Made by a program: the position numbers and the translations under genes. Positions 32,632-43,297 of a stretch of DNA of 64,000 nucleotides are shown piece after piece. Within the stretch, counting starts at the first letter, position 1. Every line of letters starts with the position of its first letter. Source of the stretch: CAZHAX01 sp964530325 (GTDB lineage Bacteria > Chloroflexota > Anaerolineae > B4-G1). Under the pieces are notes generated by a model that saw nothing but the letters and a program-made list of their open reading frames with translations, made no database searches and was not told where the DNA came from. The stretch covers positions 62,001-126,000 of the forward strand of contig CAZHAX010000007.1 of the NCBI GenBank assembly GCA_964530325.1, given 5' to 3'.

Positions 32632-34242
32632 ATGTCTGGGAAGGCGGGAGAGCGGAGAGCGGTCGTGCTGGCGGTGGCGGTGGAGGTACTGCTGGTGTTG
32701 GCCTGCGGTCCCCTGGGCGGCGCTGGAGAGCCGAGCGTGGAGATCACCAGCCCTGCCAGCGGGACGAGGGTCGAGCTGGGGCGGGAGGTGGAGATCGCCT
32801 CTACGTCGAGTGCAGGGGCCGGCGTAGCGCGGGTCGAGTTGTTGATCGACGGGGAGGTGGTGCGGGAGGATCAGCCGCCGGCCGGCACCCAGGCGACGTT
32901 CAGGCTGGTGCAGCTGTGGCTGCCCGAGGGCGAGGGCGACGTACGCGTAGCTGTGGTGGCCTACGATGCGGACGGCGAGGCGTCGCCGGAGGCGGCGATC
33001 ATGCTGTCGGTGGTGGCCAGTGTGGCGGCAGCCGGGGTGACGCCGACCCCCGTGCCGGACGTGGAGGCGGAGGGCTGCACGCTGAACGCGTCCTTCGTGG
33101 CGGACGTGACGATACCGGACGACACGGTAATGGCGCCTGGCGCGGCGTTCGTGAAGAGCTGGCGGATGCGGAACAGCGGGACGTGCGACTGGGGCGAGGG
33201 GTTCAGCCTGGTCTTTGTGAGTGGACAGCAGATGGAAGGGCCGGCCTCGGTGGCTGTGGCCCAGACGCCTGCCGGGAGCGTGGTGGACGTCAGCGTCGAG
33301 CTGGAGGCTCCGGCTACGTACGGCACCCACAGGGGCAACTGGCGCATGCAGTCGGATGAGGCGGCGATGTTCGGTTCGACGTTCTGGGTCCGGATCGTGG
33401 TGCCGGCGCCGGCGACGGAGACGCCGCTCCCCGGGCCGACGCCCACTCCGACGTTTGGGATCGTTCTTCACCCGGGGTTGTTCACCGTGCTGCCGCCGCT
33501 GTTCACGCTGGTGCCGCCCGTCTCGGCCGAGGTTCGCCGGGAGGAGACGACCATATCCGTGGGCCCGGCGACGATTGGCTACGCGACGGCGCAGTGCCCG
33601 AGCGGCTCGCTGGTCGTCAGCGGTGGATACACGGCCAGCCCCAGCGTCCTTGTCTACACGCACCAGGCAGTGGGGAACGGATGGCAGGCCTGGGCCCGCA
33701 ACAACTCGTCCTCGCAGGTGGAGTTCAGGGTCTACGCCACCTGTCTCTCCAACAGCGGCGGCTCGGTGACTGTGTTGAGCAACAGCGCCCCCGTCGGCGC
33801 TGGCTCCGTGGGGCCGGTGTTGGCCACCTGTCCTTCAGGGAGCGTCGCCGTAGGCGGGGGCTGGGGCGTGCCCGCTGATGGCAGCCTGCAGGTCTACAGC
33901 AGCCTGAAGCTACACGGCATCAACGGCTGGGAGGTGCGGGCGGAGAACGGCTCCGGCTCATCTGCCACCCTAACAGCGCGCGTCGTCTGCCTGCTGGGCA
34001 CGGGGGGCACTGTGAGCGAGGTCGCGGAATCGGACAGCATAGCGCCTGGCGGCTACAAGGGGCTGGGCTGCAGCTGCCCCGCCGGCAGCGTCATCACTGG
34101 GGGAGGCTTCTCCAACCGCTGGGGAGCCTACGCCATGGCCTATCGGCTTGGCACACAAGACACCTGGGAGGTGTTTGTGACTAACCTCGGCACCGGGGAC
34201 CATACCTTCTGGTGCTATGGCGTCTGCCTGTCGCTGCCGTAG
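32632..34242 (+). CDS. Lipoprotein with Ig-like and NBR1-type Ig domains and three Gly-rich repeats
   Basis: 536 residues; GGAGGTG precedes the ATG. The lipobox LLVLAC places the lipidated Cys at 25. Residues 33-125 form a bacterial Ig-like domain (VEITSPASGTRVELG), and about 145-265 resemble the NBR1 central Ig-like domain (FVKSWRMRNSGTCDWGEGF, GNWRMQSD). After a Pro/Thr linker come three related units with CPSGSxVxxGGx and Y.TC.S or CLL endings (about 322-536). The protein is probably anchored to the outer face of the cytoplasmic membrane and binds a polymer or partner protein; no enzyme motif seen. Confidence 0.7.
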   Translation: MSGKAGERRAVVLAVAVEVLLVLACGPLGGAGEPSVEITSPASGTRVELGREVEIASTSSAGAGVARVELLIDGEVVREDQPPAGTQATFRLVQLWLPEGEGDVRVAVVAYDADGEASPEAAIMLSVVASVAAAGVTPTPVPDVEAEGCTLNASFVADVTIPDDTVMAPGAAFVKSWRMRNSGTCDWGEGFSLVFVSGQQMEGPASVAVAQTPAGSVVDVSVELEAPATYGTHRGNWRMQSDEAAMFGSTFWVRIVVPAPATETPLPGPTPTPTFGIVLHPGLFTVLPPLFTLVPPVSAEVRREETTISVGPATIGYATAQCPSGSLVVSGGYTASPSVLVYTHQAVGNGWQAWARNNSSSQVEFRVYATCLSNSGGSVTVLSNSAPVGAGSVGPVLATCPSGSVAVGGGWGVPADGSLQVYSSLKLHGINGWEVRAENGSGSSATLTARVVCLLGTGGTVSEVAESDSIAPGGYKGLGCSCPAGSVITGGGFSNRWGAYAMAYRLGTQDTWEVFVTNLGTGDHTFWCYGVCLSLP

Positions 34243-34347
34243 AAGGGCCCGGGCCTGCCGGCAGGAAGAACCGCAGTGGTGTGCTGGTTGGGCCGGACAG
34301 CCTCGGCCTGCCCCGCCCGCCGATGCGTCGTCTGGCAGCGCGAGCGC

Positions 34348-34376
34348 TTGACGAGGGGGACCGGGCATGGTATGAT
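34348..34376 (+). promoter_or_regulatory. Promoter for tRNA-Asp
   Basis: TTGACG and TATGAT with a 17-base spacer; predicted start at about 34383, four bases before the mature tRNA. Confidence 0.85.
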
Positions 34377-34386
34377 TCCGCAGCCT

Positions 34387-34459
34387 GGGGGCGTAGTGTA
34401 GCGGTTAACATGCCGGCCTGTCAAGCCGGAGATCGCGGGTTCGAATCCCGTCGCTCCCG
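34387..34459 (+). tRNA. tRNA-Asp (GTC)
   Basis: Complete cloverleaf of 73 bases: acceptor GGGGGCG pairs with CGCTCCC (one G-T), D stem GTGT/ACAT, anticodon stem CCGGC/GCCGG with loop CTGTCAA (anticodon GTC), T arm GCGGG-TTCGAAT-CCCGT, discriminator G. The 3' CCA is not encoded. Confidence 0.97.
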
Positions 34460-34466
34460 CAGCCTG

Positions 34467-34503
34467 GCGCGAGTGCCTGCTACAGCACTCGCGCTTCTTC
34501 TTT
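34467..34503 (+). terminator. Rho-independent terminator of tRNA-Asp
   Basis: Ten-base perfect arms GCGCGAGTGC and GCACTCGCGC around CTGCTACA, followed by TTCTTCTTT. The tRNA is therefore a single-gene transcription unit. Confidence 0.9.
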
Positions 34504-34535
34504 GTCCGTCGCGGCAGCTTCGGGCGCGGCTACCT

Positions 34536-34564
34536 TTGCGGCAACCTCGGCGATGGTCTATAAT
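34536..34564 (+). promoter_or_regulatory. Promoter for moxR operon
   Basis: TTGCGG and TATAAT with 17-base spacing, about 65 bases before the moxR ATG. Confidence 0.6.
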
Positions 34565-34629
34565 CAAGCTACCATGCCCTGCGTCCCGCCTGGCCGGCAG
34601 GGGCTGCAGTGGCGACCAAGGAGAACGCA

Positions 34630-35595
34630 ATGACCGAACTTCCTGCGGTGCGCAGCTTTGCCGAACGGCTGATCGAGAACGTCGAGCGGGTAATCGTAGA
34701 CAAGCGCTCGGCGGTACAGCTGGCTGTCATCGGTCTGCTCAGCGAAGGCCACCTGCTGGTGGAGGACGTACCCGGCGTGGGCAAGACCATGCTGGCCCGC
34801 AGCCTGGCCCGCTCGCTCGATTGCTCCTTCGGCCGTATCCAGTTCACTCCGGACATGCTGCCCAGCGACATCACGGGGGTCTCCATATTCAACCAGGCCA
34901 CGCGGGAGTTCGAGTATCGGGCGGGGCCGGTGATGGCCCAGATCGTCCTGGCGGATGAGGTCAACCGGGCCACGCCCAAGACCCAGGCCGCCCTGCTGGA
35001 GGTGATGGAGGAGCGCCAGGCCACCGTCGACGGAGTGACCCATCCGCTGCCGCGCCCGTTCATGGTCATGGCGACGCAGAACCCGATCGAGTACGAGGGC
35101 ACGTATCCCCTGCCCGAGGGCCAGCTTGACCGCTTCCTCCTCCGGATCAGCCTGGGCTACCCCTCACCTGAAGGCGAGATCGAGGTGTTGGACCGGCAGC
35201 AATTCCGTCACCCTGTGGAGGACCTCAAACCGATCGTTTCAGCGAAAGAAGTGGCGCAGGCTCAGGAGGCGATCCGTGCCGTGCACGTCTCGCCGGCCGT
35301 GAAGCGATACATCGTCGAGCTGATCAACGAGATCAGGAGACACCCCGAGGTGTACGTGGGGGCTAGCCCGCGGGGCAGCCTGGCGCTCTACCGCACGGGG
35401 CAGGCGAGAGCGGCTCTGGAGGGGAGAGACTTCGTGCTGCCGGACGACGTCAAGGCGCTGGCTCCTGCGGCGCTGCCTCACAGGGTTATTGTGGGCGCCA
35501 GAGGACGGCTGCGCGAGCTGAGCTCGGAGAGCATCATCGGCGAGATCCTGGACCGGCTGCCTGTACCTTCCGGAGGTCTGACCCCGGACAAGTGA
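34630..35595 (+). CDS. moxR: MoxR-family AAA ATPase
   Basis: 321 residues from ATG at 34630, with AAGGAG six bases upstream (a GTG at 34609 would overlap the ribosome site). Walker A VPGVGKTM (about 46-53), Walker B VLADEVNR (about 106-113), and MATQNPIEYEGTYPLPEAQLDRF-like sensor region (here PEGQLDRF) are typical. MoxR ATPases act as chaperones for metal-cofactor or secreted-protein assembly, usually encoded with DUF58 and transglutaminase proteins as here. The gene overlaps the DUF58 gene by four bases (GTGA). Confidence 0.93.
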   Translation: MTELPAVRSFAERLIENVERVIVDKRSAVQLAVIGLLSEGHLLVEDVPGVGKTMLARSLARSLDCSFGRIQFTPDMLPSDITGVSIFNQATREFEYRAGPVMAQIVLADEVNRATPKTQAALLEVMEERQATVDGVTHPLPRPFMVMATQNPIEYEGTYPLPEGQLDRFLLRISLGYPSPEGEIEVLDRQQFRHPVEDLKPIVSAKEVAQAQEAIRAVHVSPAVKRYIVELINEIRRHPEVYVGASPRGSLALYRTGQARAALEGRDFVLPDDVKALAPAALPHRVIVGARGRLRELSSESIIGEILDRLPVPSGGLTPDK

Positions 35596-36899
35596 GCGAG
35601 AGGCAGATAGCCGCAGATGGACTGAAGCTATGCACCCGGCTGGTGCCGGCGCTGATCTTGCTGCTGCTGGTACTGCAGGTCGTAGCGCCATATGAGGGCT
35701 GGGTTGCTCTGCTGGCCGGACTGGGCGGTGCCTGGCTGGTGTCCTATCTGTGGGCCCGATCGCTGGCCCGAGGTCTGGCCGTTCGGCGGGAGGTCCGCTT
35801 CGGCTGGGCTCAGGTGGGGGATCAGCTGGAAGAGCGGTTCACCGTCGAGAACCACGGCTGGGCCCCGGCGATGCTGGCCGATCTGGTCGACCACTCGACG
35901 ATGCCCGCCTACAGGGTTGGCCAGGGGACCGGCATCGACGGCCACAGCACGAATCGCTGGGTCAAGATGGCGGCCTGCACCCGGCGGGGTCTATACATTC
36001 TCGGTCCGACGAGCCTCGTGGCAGGAGATCCGCTTGGCCTGTACAAGGTTACCGTGCACGATCCCGCCTCCGCGCCTCTGGTAGTGATGCCGCCTGTCGT
36101 GCCCCTTCCGGCCATTCGCGTCTCTGCCGGCGGTCGGGCCGGCGACGGCAGGCCGCGGCCGAAGGGGGCTGATCAGACGGTCAGCGCGGCCAGCGTGCGG
36201 GAATACGTCCCGGGGGATAGCCTGCGCTGGATTCACTGGCGGACCACGGCTCGGCTGGACAAGCCCTACGTCCGGCTCCTCGACGGCACTCCATCTGGCG
36301 ACTGGTGGATCGTGTTGGACATGGAGCGGCGGGCACAGGCCGGCGAGGGAGAGGATTCGACGGACGAGCACGCCATCATCCTGGCCGCCTCGCTCGCCGA
36401 CCGCGGGCTGCGACTGGGTAGATCGGTTGGGCTGGCCGCCCAGGGTGAGAAGCTCGTCTGGCTTCCCCCGAAGGGGAGGGATGCCCAGCGCTGGGAGATA
36501 ATGCGATCGCTGGCCCTGGTATCGACGGGCCAGCTTCCGCTGTCTGAGCTGTTGGACCGCGCTGGGCCCGCGGTGGGCAGGCACGCCAGCCTTATCGTGA
36601 TCACCGCGGCGGTCGATGGGGCATGGGTGCCGCCTCTGCTGCGCCTGATACAGCGGGACGTCACGCCCACAGTCCTGCTGCTCGACCCCCAATCATACGG
36701 CGGCTCTGGCGACGTGCGCGGCGCGGAGGCCACGCTGGCCGATCTCGGCGTGACCCACTACGTGATCACGCGGGACCTGCTGGCTCAGCCGGAGGCGCGG
36801 CCTGGAGAGCAAGGCCGCTGGGAGTGGCGGGTGCTGCCCACCGGCCGGGCGGTCCCCGTGCGGGGGCCCGGCGACGCGGCCTGGAGGGAACTCTCGTGA
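35592..36899 (+). CDS. DUF58 domain membrane protein
   Basis: 435 residues from GTG at 35592, overlapping the moxR stop. Two membrane helices lie near the N-terminus (about 17-58: LVPALILLLLVLQVV, WVALLAGLGGAWLVSYL). The DUF58 signature is VREYVPGDSLRWIHWRTTARLDKPYVR split over about 197-225, followed by a von Willebrand A-like fold. DUF58 proteins partner with MoxR ATPases. The tail is coupled to the transglutaminase gene by another GTGA overlap. Confidence 0.9.
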   Translation: MSERQIAADGLKLCTRLVPALILLLLVLQVVAPYEGWVALLAGLGGAWLVSYLWARSLARGLAVRREVRFGWAQVGDQLEERFTVENHGWAPAMLADLVDHSTMPAYRVGQGTGIDGHSTNRWVKMAACTRRGLYILGPTSLVAGDPLGLYKVTVHDPASAPLVVMPPVVPLPAIRVSAGGRAGDGRPRPKGADQTVSAASVREYVPGDSLRWIHWRTTARLDKPYVRLLDGTPSGDWWIVLDMERRAQAGEGEDSTDEHAIILAASLADRGLRLGRSVGLAAQGEKLVWLPPKGRDAQRWEIMRSLALVSTGQLPLSELLDRAGPAVGRHASLIVITAAVDGAWVPPLLRLIQRDVTPTVLLLDPQSYGGSGDVRGAEATLADLGVTHYVITRDLLAQPEARPGEQGRWEWRVLPTGRAVPVRGPGDAAWRELS

Positions 36900-39232
36900 G
36901 CGCCCAGGCAGTGGGATCGCTTTCCCATCGCTCCGGGAGAACGCTGCTTTCCCGCAGAGCGATGGCACTGGCTCTGCTTCTCGTTGGCTTGCTGGTCACG
37001 GCGGCGGGTGTTGCCGACCGCATGCCAAGGCTTGAGTCTGTGCTGCTGTATGCCTCTGCGGCGGCCGGGCTTCTGCTGGGATGGGCTGTGGCGGCTACCA
37101 GGCTGCGCGCCCGTATCGCCGCTCTGCTCTCCTTCGTTCTCGGTGCCGGGAGTGTGCTCGGCCGCGTGGGCAGGCTGCACGTGCAAGCGGTAGAGCTGCT
37201 GCGCTCGCTGGGCGGCGCCTGGTGGACCGTGGTTCAATCGCTGCTCGGCCTTGGCAAGAGCGTTCTGCCTGAAGATGTGCCGGATCTGGTCGAACCGATC
37301 CTAGGTGCGCTGCAGGGTCTTGGCTCCGATCTGCTGGGCCTCTTGGAGCGAGTGGCTCGCTGGGCAGCGGAGACTCTCGCGGGGAGCGCCACCTTCGACC
37401 CCGTCTCTTCGACTGTAGTATGGAGTCTGGCGCTGTGGGCGGCCGCGGCCTGGGCCGGGTGGATGCTACGGCGGCGAGAGAGGCCACTGGCTGCGCTCGC
37501 TCCGGCCGCGGTATTGCTCACGGGCGCGCTCAGGCCTGCGGAGGGCAGGCTCTGGCACGTCCTGACACTGCTGGCCGCGCTCCTCCTGCTGCTTGCTCTC
37601 AGCTACTACGATAGACTGGTCCGCCGCTGGGATCGAGACCGCGTGGGCTATCCAGACGTCCGCGTCGAGATGGCCTTCGTGAGCATCGGCCTGACCTTTG
37701 TGCTGGTTGCTGGATCGGCCGCGGCGGCGACGATCGATCTCGAGGAGATACGGGAGGCGCTGGAGCGCCCCTCGGGAGAGGCCACCGATGGGGAGGATGC
37801 AGCACCGGGCGGGACGGCGGACCCTGACGCAGAGACGGCGGAGCCTTCGTTCCGCGCAGGTGTGGCCGGCTTGCCGCGCACTCACGTGCTCGGACCGGCC
37901 CCTGAGTTCTTTGGCCAGCCTGTGATGCGCGTCGGGGTCGGGCTGACAGGAGTTGGCGAGAGCGCCCCGGGCTACTGGCGCAGCGTGACCTACGATTGGT
38001 ACACGGGTGCGGGCTGGATTGCCAGCGACACGGGAGTGGTGGACTACGCCGCCGGCCAGGCCCTGGATGTGGAGCGGCCTTCTTCGACTCGGCTGGTACG
38101 GCAGGAAGTCGAGATCCTCGCCGACCTCGAGGATGCGCTCTTCGCGGTGGGTTCGCTCTTGGTTGTCGACCGGGACTACAGCGTGGTCTGGCGCACAGAC
38201 GAAGACCAGTTCGGCGCGTCGACCGAGGCCGAGAGCTATGTGGCGGAGTCGTTCGTCTCCGTCGCCAGCGTAGAGGAACTCAGGTCCGCGGGGGACGACT
38301 ACCCGGGATGGTTGGCGCAGCGCTATCTGGCGCTGCCGGACAGCTTGCCGGACCGCGTGCTGGCGCTGGCCCGGGATCTCACGGCCACCGAGCCGACCCC
38401 CTACGACAGGGTGCAGGCGATCGAGGACTACCTGCGGGGCTACGAGTACTCGCTCGCCATAGGGCAGCCTCCGCGCGGCCGGGACGTGGTCGACTACTTC
38501 CTGTTCGACCTGCGGAAAGGTTTCTGTGACTACTACGCGACGGCTATGGCTGTGTTGGTGCGCGCCGCCGGCGTCCCGGCCAGGATCGCCGTCGGCTACA
38601 CGGGGGGGACGTTCGATCGGGCGACAGCCCGCTTCCTGGTCTATGACAGCAATGCCCACTCCTGGGTCGAGGTCTACTTCCCAGGCTACGGATGGGCGGC
38701 ATTCGAGCCCACTGCCGCTGTCGATGCGATCGACCGCGCCGCTGACGCCGGCGGAGCGGCCGACCGTACCGGGGTCCCGGCGGATGCAGGCTTCCCGCTG
38801 CAGCTTCTGGCCAATCTGCCGCTGGAGCTCATCGGGCTGGTGCTGCTGGGGGCGGCGCTGACGCTGGGCATCGTCTGGATCGCTGTCGACGGCACGCGAC
38901 TGCGGAGGGGGCGCCCGGCAGCCGCCGCAGCGACGCTCTATCGCAGACTGCGGCGCCACGGCAGGCGGCTATCCGTGCCTATGAGCGCCGGAGATACGGC
39001 CCACGAGTTCGCCGCCTCGTTCTCCGATTGGCTGGCCGGCAAGCTAGGGCGATGGCAGCGGCGGGTGCTCCGACCGACCGTCCAGCAGGTCGAGGAGGTG
39101 ATCCGCTTCTACGTTCAGGCCAGCTACGCCTCGAGTCCTGCCAGCTCGTCTCAGAGGGAACAAGCCCTTCGCTCGTGGAGGGCGCTCAGCTGGCGACTGT
39201 GGCTGGCCCGGATGGGGCGCGCCTCGTCCTAG
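36896..39232 (+). CDS. Membrane-anchored transglutaminase-like protein
   Basis: 778 residues from GTG at 36896, which overlaps the DUF58 TGA; the open frame upstream of this is only a shadow of the DUF58 gene. Several membrane helices (about 20-290) precede an extracytoplasmic region and the transglutaminase core with catalytic Cys in GFCDYYATAM (about 545), His in NAHSWVEVYF (about 587) and acidic FEPT (about 602). A further helix near 640 and a cytoplasmic C-terminal domain complete a TgpA-like layout. Such enzymes probably crosslink or hydrolyse cell-envelope proteins. Confidence 0.9.
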   Translation: MSAQAVGSLSHRSGRTLLSRRAMALALLLVGLLVTAAGVADRMPRLESVLLYASAAAGLLLGWAVAATRLRARIAALLSFVLGAGSVLGRVGRLHVQAVELLRSLGGAWWTVVQSLLGLGKSVLPEDVPDLVEPILGALQGLGSDLLGLLERVARWAAETLAGSATFDPVSSTVVWSLALWAAAAWAGWMLRRRERPLAALAPAAVLLTGALRPAEGRLWHVLTLLAALLLLLALSYYDRLVRRWDRDRVGYPDVRVEMAFVSIGLTFVLVAGSAAAATIDLEEIREALERPSGEATDGEDAAPGGTADPDAETAEPSFRAGVAGLPRTHVLGPAPEFFGQPVMRVGVGLTGVGESAPGYWRSVTYDWYTGAGWIASDTGVVDYAAGQALDVERPSSTRLVRQEVEILADLEDALFAVGSLLVVDRDYSVVWRTDEDQFGASTEAESYVAESFVSVASVEELRSAGDDYPGWLAQRYLALPDSLPDRVLALARDLTATEPTPYDRVQAIEDYLRGYEYSLAIGQPPRGRDVVDYFLFDLRKGFCDYYATAMAVLVRAAGVPARIAVGYTGGTFDRATARFLVYDSNAHSWVEVYFPGYGWAAFEPTAAVDAIDRAADAGGAADRTGVPADAGFPLQLLANLPLELIGLVLLGAALTLGIVWIAVDGTRLRRGRPAAAAATLYRRLRRHGRRLSVPMSAGDTAHEFAASFSDWLAGKLGRWQRRVLRPTVQQVEEVIRFYVQASYASSPASSSQREQALRSWRALSWRLWLARMGRASS

Positions 39233-39235
39233 TAG

Positions 39236-39263
39236 TTGTTGGGGGGCGGAATCATGATAGAAT
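39236..39263 (+). promoter_or_regulatory. Promoter for transketolase transcript
   Basis: TTGTTG and TAGAAT with a 16-base spacer immediately after the transglutaminase stop codon. Confidence 0.55.
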
Positions 39264-39493
39264 AGCCCCGGATGCGGGCTCCACCCGTGCGGTGGGGCCT
39301 GCTTGCGAACGGCCGAAGTCATCGGCGCCGGCAGGCCGGTCCCAGGTCAGCTGTGGAGTAGGGAATCCAGGACTGGGTGGATCTGCCTGTGCTTCGGCGG
39401 CCGTGATGCTGGTAGGACGGGGGAAGGTGACCAACCCTGCAGGGGTGCCCGGGCTGCGCCGCAGGCGGGGCAACAACACAAGGAGGTAGCATC
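39264..39493 (+). other. Long leader ahead of transketolase
   Basis: About 225 untranslated bases separate the predicted transcript start from the TTG start codon. The leader is GC-rich with several hairpins, including CCCTGCAGGGG and a stem at about 39448-39470 (CTGCG/CGCAG) just before the AAGGAGG ribosome site. No known riboswitch class was recognised. Confidence 0.4.
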
Positions 39494-41503
<2,010 letters not shown>

Positions 41504-41543
41504 GGCTCCCAGGTCGTCCGGGCAGAGGCAGTGGAGGTGGGGA

Positions 41544-41894
41544 GTGGCTGGACTGCGGGACATGGAGTTCGCGCCGGTCGAGGAGGGCGCGTCTGCGCTG
41601 ACGGCAGATGAGATAGCCGAGCTGCTTCCGCAGCTGTCTGAGTGGGAGATCGGGGAGAAGGACGGCATTCAGCGCCTGCAGCGGAGATTCGCCTTCGCCG
41701 ACTTCGCCCAGGCGCTGGCATTCACGGTGAGGGTGGGCCAGCTGGCCGAGGCGAAGGGCCATCATCCGGTGATCCTCACCGCCTGGGGTATGGTGACCGT
41801 GATCTGGTGGACCCACAAGGTCAAAGGGCTGCACCAGAACGACTTCCTGATGGCGGCGATGACGGGCGCTCTCTTCTCGGCCGGCTCCGCCTGA
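41544..41894 (+). CDS. Pterin-4a-carbinolamine dehydratase
   Basis: 116 residues from GTG at 41544, with GGAGG six bases ahead. Motif GHHPVILTAWGMVTVIWW followed by THKVKGLHQNDFLMAA matches the PCD/DCoH family (HHP, TH, GLxxxDF). It dehydrates 4a-hydroxytetrahydropterin, but no pterin-dependent hydroxylase is nearby; in bacteria such proteins may also assist molybdopterin or act as regulators. It sits 40 bases after transketolase in the same direction. Confidence 0.85.
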   Translation: MAGLRDMEFAPVEEGASALTADEIAELLPQLSEWEIGEKDGIQRLQRRFAFADFAQALAFTVRVGQLAEAKGHHPVILTAWGMVTVIWWTHKVKGLHQNDFLMAAMTGALFSAGSA

Positions 41895-41997
41895 GGATTG
41901 GAGCAGGCTGTGCTGGGCCGGGAGGGAGTCGCGACCAGCGTGCAGGGGAGGCCCACACTTCGCCGCTGCCTTGATACAGCAGTGCGGAAGGCCGGGC

Positions 41998-43239
41998 GTG
42001 GATAGCTACAAGTACGTGATCGTCGGCGGGGGGCCGGCGGGAGAGCAGGCGGTGGAGGGCATAGGGAGGGTCGATCCCTCCGGCACGATCGCGCTGGTGT
42101 GCGGAGAGGACCACCTCCCCTATCGCCGCCCGCCACTCTCGAAGGGCTACCTGGCAGGCAAGATCGGGCGCGAGCGCCTGTACCTGAAGCCCGAAGCCTA
42201 CTACGAAGAGCGGTCTGTAGACGTGCGCCGTGCTGTACGGGCAGAGGCGCTCGATCCGGATCAGCGCCTGGTCAGGCTGGCAGATGGACGGGAGGTAGGC
42301 TACGAGAAGCTGCTGCTGGCAACCGGGGGAAGCGCGCGGCGGCTGCCCATCCCCGGAGGCGACCTGGAGAAGGTCTTCGCGCTGAGGACGATAGGAGATG
42401 CGGACGCCATCCGCGCGGTGGCCGGGGAGCGGGCGAGCGCACTGGTCGTAGGAGGCAGCTTCACCGGAACAGAGGTCGCGGCGACGCTGGTCGGGCTCGG
42501 CCTCTCTGTCACGGTGATCTTCAGGGAGGATCGTCTGATGGAGGCGGCTGCTCCGCCCGAGCTCAGCGCCTTTCTCAAGGCCAGGTACGAGGAGGAGGGC
42601 GTACGAATCCTCCCGGCGACGAAGCCGGCTGCCTTCGAGGGCCGGGGCGCAGTCGAGCGGGCCAGTCTGGATAGCGGAGAGGTGCTGGGCGTCGACCTGG
42701 TTGTGCTGGGCGTCGGTATTCAGCTGGAGACTGATCTGGCCAGAGAGGCCGGGCTCGAGCTGACGGAAAAGGGTGGGGTTATCGTGGACAAGCATCTGCG
42801 CACGAGCGATCCCGACGTGTACGCCGCCGGTGATGTCGCCGCCTGGCCCGATCCCACGTTCAAGAAGAGAATGCGGGTCGAGCACTGGGACGTCGCCAGC
42901 CGCCAGGGCCTGCGAGCAGGGATGAACATGGCCGGCGAGCAGGAGCCGTATGAGGCGCTGCCCTACTTCTTCTCCGTCCTGTTTGAGCTGAGCTGCGAGG
43001 TGTGGGGCGACCTCTCGACGTGGGACACGACTGTACAGCGGGGCAGCCTGGAGCAGGGCAGCTTCGCCATCTTCTACTTCGCCGAGGGACGGATGGTCGG
43101 CGTGCTGTGCGCCGGCCGGCCGGCCGAGGAGCGCAAGATAGCACCGCAACTGGTCCGGGGGCGACTGCGCTACGACGAGGTCGCCGCCCGGCTCCAGGAT
43201 GAAGGGGTGAGCCTGGCGGCGCTGGCGCCGGAGACCTAG
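41998..43239 (+). CDS. FAD-dependent NAD(P)H oxidoreductase, AIF-like
   Basis: 413 residues from GTG at 41998 (GGAAGG six bases upstream). FAD motif VIVGGGPAGEQAVEGI at the N-terminus, NAD(P)H motif VVGGSFTGTEVAATLVGLG (about 145), and the second FAD motif SDPDVYAAGDVA (about 270) are clear. The C-terminal 120 residues (EHWDVASRQGLRAG, VWGDLSTWD) correspond to the reductase C-terminal domain. It resembles ferredoxin/rubredoxin reductases and apoptosis-inducing factor. It may use NADPH generated by the adjacent zwf-pgl pair; its electron acceptor is unknown. Confidence 0.87.
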   Translation: MDSYKYVIVGGGPAGEQAVEGIGRVDPSGTIALVCGEDHLPYRRPPLSKGYLAGKIGRERLYLKPEAYYEERSVDVRRAVRAEALDPDQRLVRLADGREVGYEKLLLATGGSARRLPIPGGDLEKVFALRTIGDADAIRAVAGERASALVVGGSFTGTEVAATLVGLGLSVTVIFREDRLMEAAAPPELSAFLKARYEEEGVRILPATKPAAFEGRGAVERASLDSGEVLGVDLVVLGVGIQLETDLAREAGLELTEKGGVIVDKHLRTSDPDVYAAGDVAAWPDPTFKKRMRVEHWDVASRQGLRAGMNMAGEQEPYEALPYFFSVLFELSCEVWGDLSTWDTTVQRGSLEQGSFAIFYFAEGRMVGVLCAGRPAEERKIAPQLVRGRLRYDEVAARLQDEGVSLAALAPET

Positions 43240-43297
43240 CGCGTCGGCTGCCTGTCTCTGGAACTCGGGACGGAATCACGGGGAGATAGTTGAGCAG

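Noticed and set aside
36623..36895. 91-codon upstream extension of the transglutaminase gene
   Set aside because: It overlaps the DUF58 coding region in another frame; the GTG at 36896 gives the same GTGA overlap as the preceding gene pair.
39330..39400. Possible cobalamin riboswitch or SRP RNA in the transketolase leader
   Set aside because: Only short fragments (AGTAGGGAAT, GGTCAG) resemble these; the full conserved cores are missing.
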